From Methanobrevibacter thaueri (GTDB lineage Archaea; Methanobacteriota; Methanobacteria; Methanobacteriales; Methanobacteriaceae), in assembly GCF_015062915.1 (NCBI RefSeq), contig NZ_SUTJ01000014.1:1-35012 (forward strand): 35,012 nucleotides of DNA. The letters run 5' to 3'. The notes under the pieces are model-generated. The model was not told the DNA's origin. It saw only the letters and a list, made by a program, of their open reading frames with translations, and did no database searches. The translations under genes and the position numbers were made by a program. Numbering within the stretch: position 1 is the first letter of the stretch; every line of letters begins with the position of its first letter. Below are positions 33,475-35,012 of the stretch, piece by piece.

Positions 33475-33840
33475 ACATGAAATTAATTATTAAAAATGCT
33501 TAACTTATATTAATCTATGTACATAATAGTATTTAAATTTTAGATATTCTTATTTAAAGTGCTGATTTGATTTCTTTAGTTTATTTTATTACATATTTTA
33601 TCTATTAATGAACGTTAAAAAATTTTAAGTGAAATTAATTGTCATTAATTATATTTCAAATAGATAATTATATTCAAATATATATATAAACATGTAAACT
33701 AATTTAATTAATCGATAAATTTTTTACAATATTAATATGAGTGTATTTCTTCATTAACATCTTATTAAAAAAATCAATCGTGATTTCAGGGATTTTAATA
33801 TGTTTTAATTTAAATACAATAAAGTTTTAGGTATGTATAA
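33475..33840. other. 366-bp A/T-rich intergenic region
   Basis: It holds the promoter of the GT2-TagF operon (A/T tracts at about 33490-33520, minus sense) and the 3' untranslated end of the 33841 gene. No ORF with SD and no clear hairpin is visible; the T-runs at 33719-33724 and elsewhere could end transcription. Confidence 0.45.
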
Positions 33841-35012
33841 TTATTTAATAACATAATATCCTATTTTTGAAACTATTTTATTAAACGATTCTTTAATCAA
33901 ATTATTTTTATTATTTTTAAAAACCTTATTAAATATTAACTCCGAGGATTTTCCACTCTCATATTGGTTGAATTTCTCTTGGAATTCATGTCGATTTTCT
34001 TTATACTTTTTTTCAATATGTTCAATATTAATAATAGCATTTTCAACATCTTTTGATGTATATAATATAGGTCCCGGATTATATTTCTCCAAATCAAAGT
34101 ATGTTCCCCTAATGCTGTTTATATACTCTTCCATATCATAGGTGAAAAGTAATATTGGTCTGTCTAAAATAGCATAGTCAAACATTGCAGAGGAATAGTC
34201 CGTGATTAATATATCTGAGACTAAATATAATTCTTCCATTGACCCATATTCAGATAAGTCAAAAATAAAATCATCATTTTCCAGCTGATTTAATTTATTG
34301 CCGGCTAAATGGTGCATTCTTAAAACTAAAACATATTCATCGGATAATGATTTTTTAAAGGAATTCAAATCTAACATTAACTCAAAATCATTTTTCATAC
34401 GCCATGTAGGAGCATAGAGAATGACTTTTTTATCTAATGGGAGTCTTAATTTTTCCTTTAATTTATTTATTTCATCAGAATTATTTTTTGAATAGAGTAT
34501 ATCACTTCTAGGATATCCTAATTTCAATATTTCACCATCATAATCAAAGCATTCTTTTGAAAGTCCTGCTACATAATCACTTTGAACTAATAGATAATCC
34601 CAACGACTGCAACGATGAATATATTGTTTTACACTTTCTTGAGAATTAAAATCTTGTTTTACATCTAAACCTAAAGTTTTTAAAGGAGTTCCATGCATTG
34701 TCTGGATATAAACCTGTTCATTTCTTTTTATGAAATCATTTTCAAAATTTACATTATCACAGAAAAATTTAGAAGTTGCTAAATAGTAATAATATTTCAA
34801 AGAATGTTTTCTCACACGTTTAGCATTTCCAGTTATGCTCTTATGTTCATCAACAAATGACCAAATGCATTCATAATCAGGGTAATTTTCATTAATGTAC
34901 TCATAAAGATATCTTGGATTGCAACTGAATTGTTTACCCCACATTGATTCAAACATGATTCTTTTTGGATTTATAGGTAATTTTCTAAACATTTCATATT
35001 TTGTTTTGGAGA
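33841..35012 (-). CDS. TagF-type polyol-phosphate transferase, 5' end outside window
   Basis: The visible part is a complete TagF-like catalytic domain (about 390 aa) with IMFESMWGKQFSCNPRYLYE, HGTPLKTLGLDVKQDFNS, APTWRMKNDFELMLDL, LRMHH and ITDYSSAMFDYAILDRP. The ATG at 34992 is internal: the frame stays open to the window edge and reads SKTKYE-MFRKLPINP, aligning with NTKYAQFRKLPINP inside the GT2-TagF fusion. The gene is therefore cut by the window and probably also begins with a GT2 domain. It is a tandem paralogue of the next gene; many short nucleotide stretches are identical. Likely same pathway, possibly different acceptor. Confidence 0.85.
   Translation of the reverse strand, partial: SKTKYEMFRKLPINPKRIMFESMWGKQFSCNPRYLYEYINENYPDYECIWSFVDEHKSITGNAKRVRKHSLKYYYYLATSKFFCDNVNFENDFIKRNEQVYIQTMHGTPLKTLGLDVKQDFNSQESVKQYIHRCSRWDYLLVQSDYVAGLSKECFDYDGEILKLGYPRSDILYSKNNSDEINKLKEKLRLPLDKKVILYAPTWRMKNDFELMLDLNSFKKSLSDEYVLVLRMHHLAGNKLNQLENDDFIFDLSEYGSMEELYLVSDILITDYSSAMFDYAILDRPILLFTYDMEEYINSIRGTYFDLEKYNPGPILYTSKDVENAIINIEHIEKKYKENRHEFQEKFNQYESGKSSELIFNKVFKNNKNNLIKESFNKIVSKIGYYVIK

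Noticed and set aside
34990..34992. ATG at 34992 as the start of the last TagF gene
   Set aside because: The frame is open to the window edge and upstream residues (KTKYE) align with the interior of the paralogue, so the gene continues outside.

Overview
The window looks like a chromosomal segment of a gut or rumen methanogen of the genus Methanobrevibacter (Methanobacteriales). This rests on the very A/T-rich DNA, archaeal TATA boxes (several about 25 nt from the start codon, implying leaderless mRNAs), GGAGG/GGTGAT-type Shine-Dalgarno (SD) sites, secreted adhesin-like proteins with beta-helix GGAI repeats and lysine-rich tails, and TagF-type enzymes in a surface-glycan locus. No rRNA, tRNA or CRISPR array was seen. 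The species cannot be fixed from the sequence alone.

Layout. 1-3.2 kb: an iron-sulfur-flavoprotein-like protein, small ORFs, an exported protein, and an HNH-domain protein followed by a mini-gene that copies its C-terminal domain. 3.3-6.7 kb: an exported protein, a tyrosine recombinase preceded by repeats and an 18-bp palindrome, and a membrane-anchored surface protein. 6.65-8.17 kb: 1.5 kb with no long gene, ending in a strongly structured stretch (12-bp-stem hairpin, nested inverted repeats, a possible 29-aa hydrophobic peptide). 8.0-8.9 kb: an mntP-type manganese exporter bracketed by two 119-bp direct repeats. 9-14.9 kb: housekeeping-like genes: an old-yellow-enzyme homologue, a QueG-like iron-sulfur protein with an unknown partner, a flavodoxin-MarR-MATE operon with a likely operator, a coiled-coil protein and a PAP2-like membrane protein.

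15-35 kb: a surface region transcribed almost entirely on the minus strand. It holds three adhesin-like proteins, four complete glycosyltransferase genes (one of them a GT2-TagF fusion), a second TagF-type gene cut by the window edge, a CgeB-like glycosyltransferase, and a UDP-glucose/GDP-mannose dehydrogenase broken by a single-base frameshift. A lone IS200/IS605-type tnpB with hairpin ends sits on the plus strand in the middle. The gene content suggests synthesis of a charged or phosphopolyol-linked cell-surface polymer together with surface adhesins, in a locus that is being duplicated, interrupted and decayed.

The least explained items are the repeat pair around mntP with a matched base-pair change, the structured region at 7.66-7.92 kb, the HNH-tail mini-gene, the GT2-TagF fusion with its tandem paralogue, and the TnpB with a rearranged RuvC-II glutamate.
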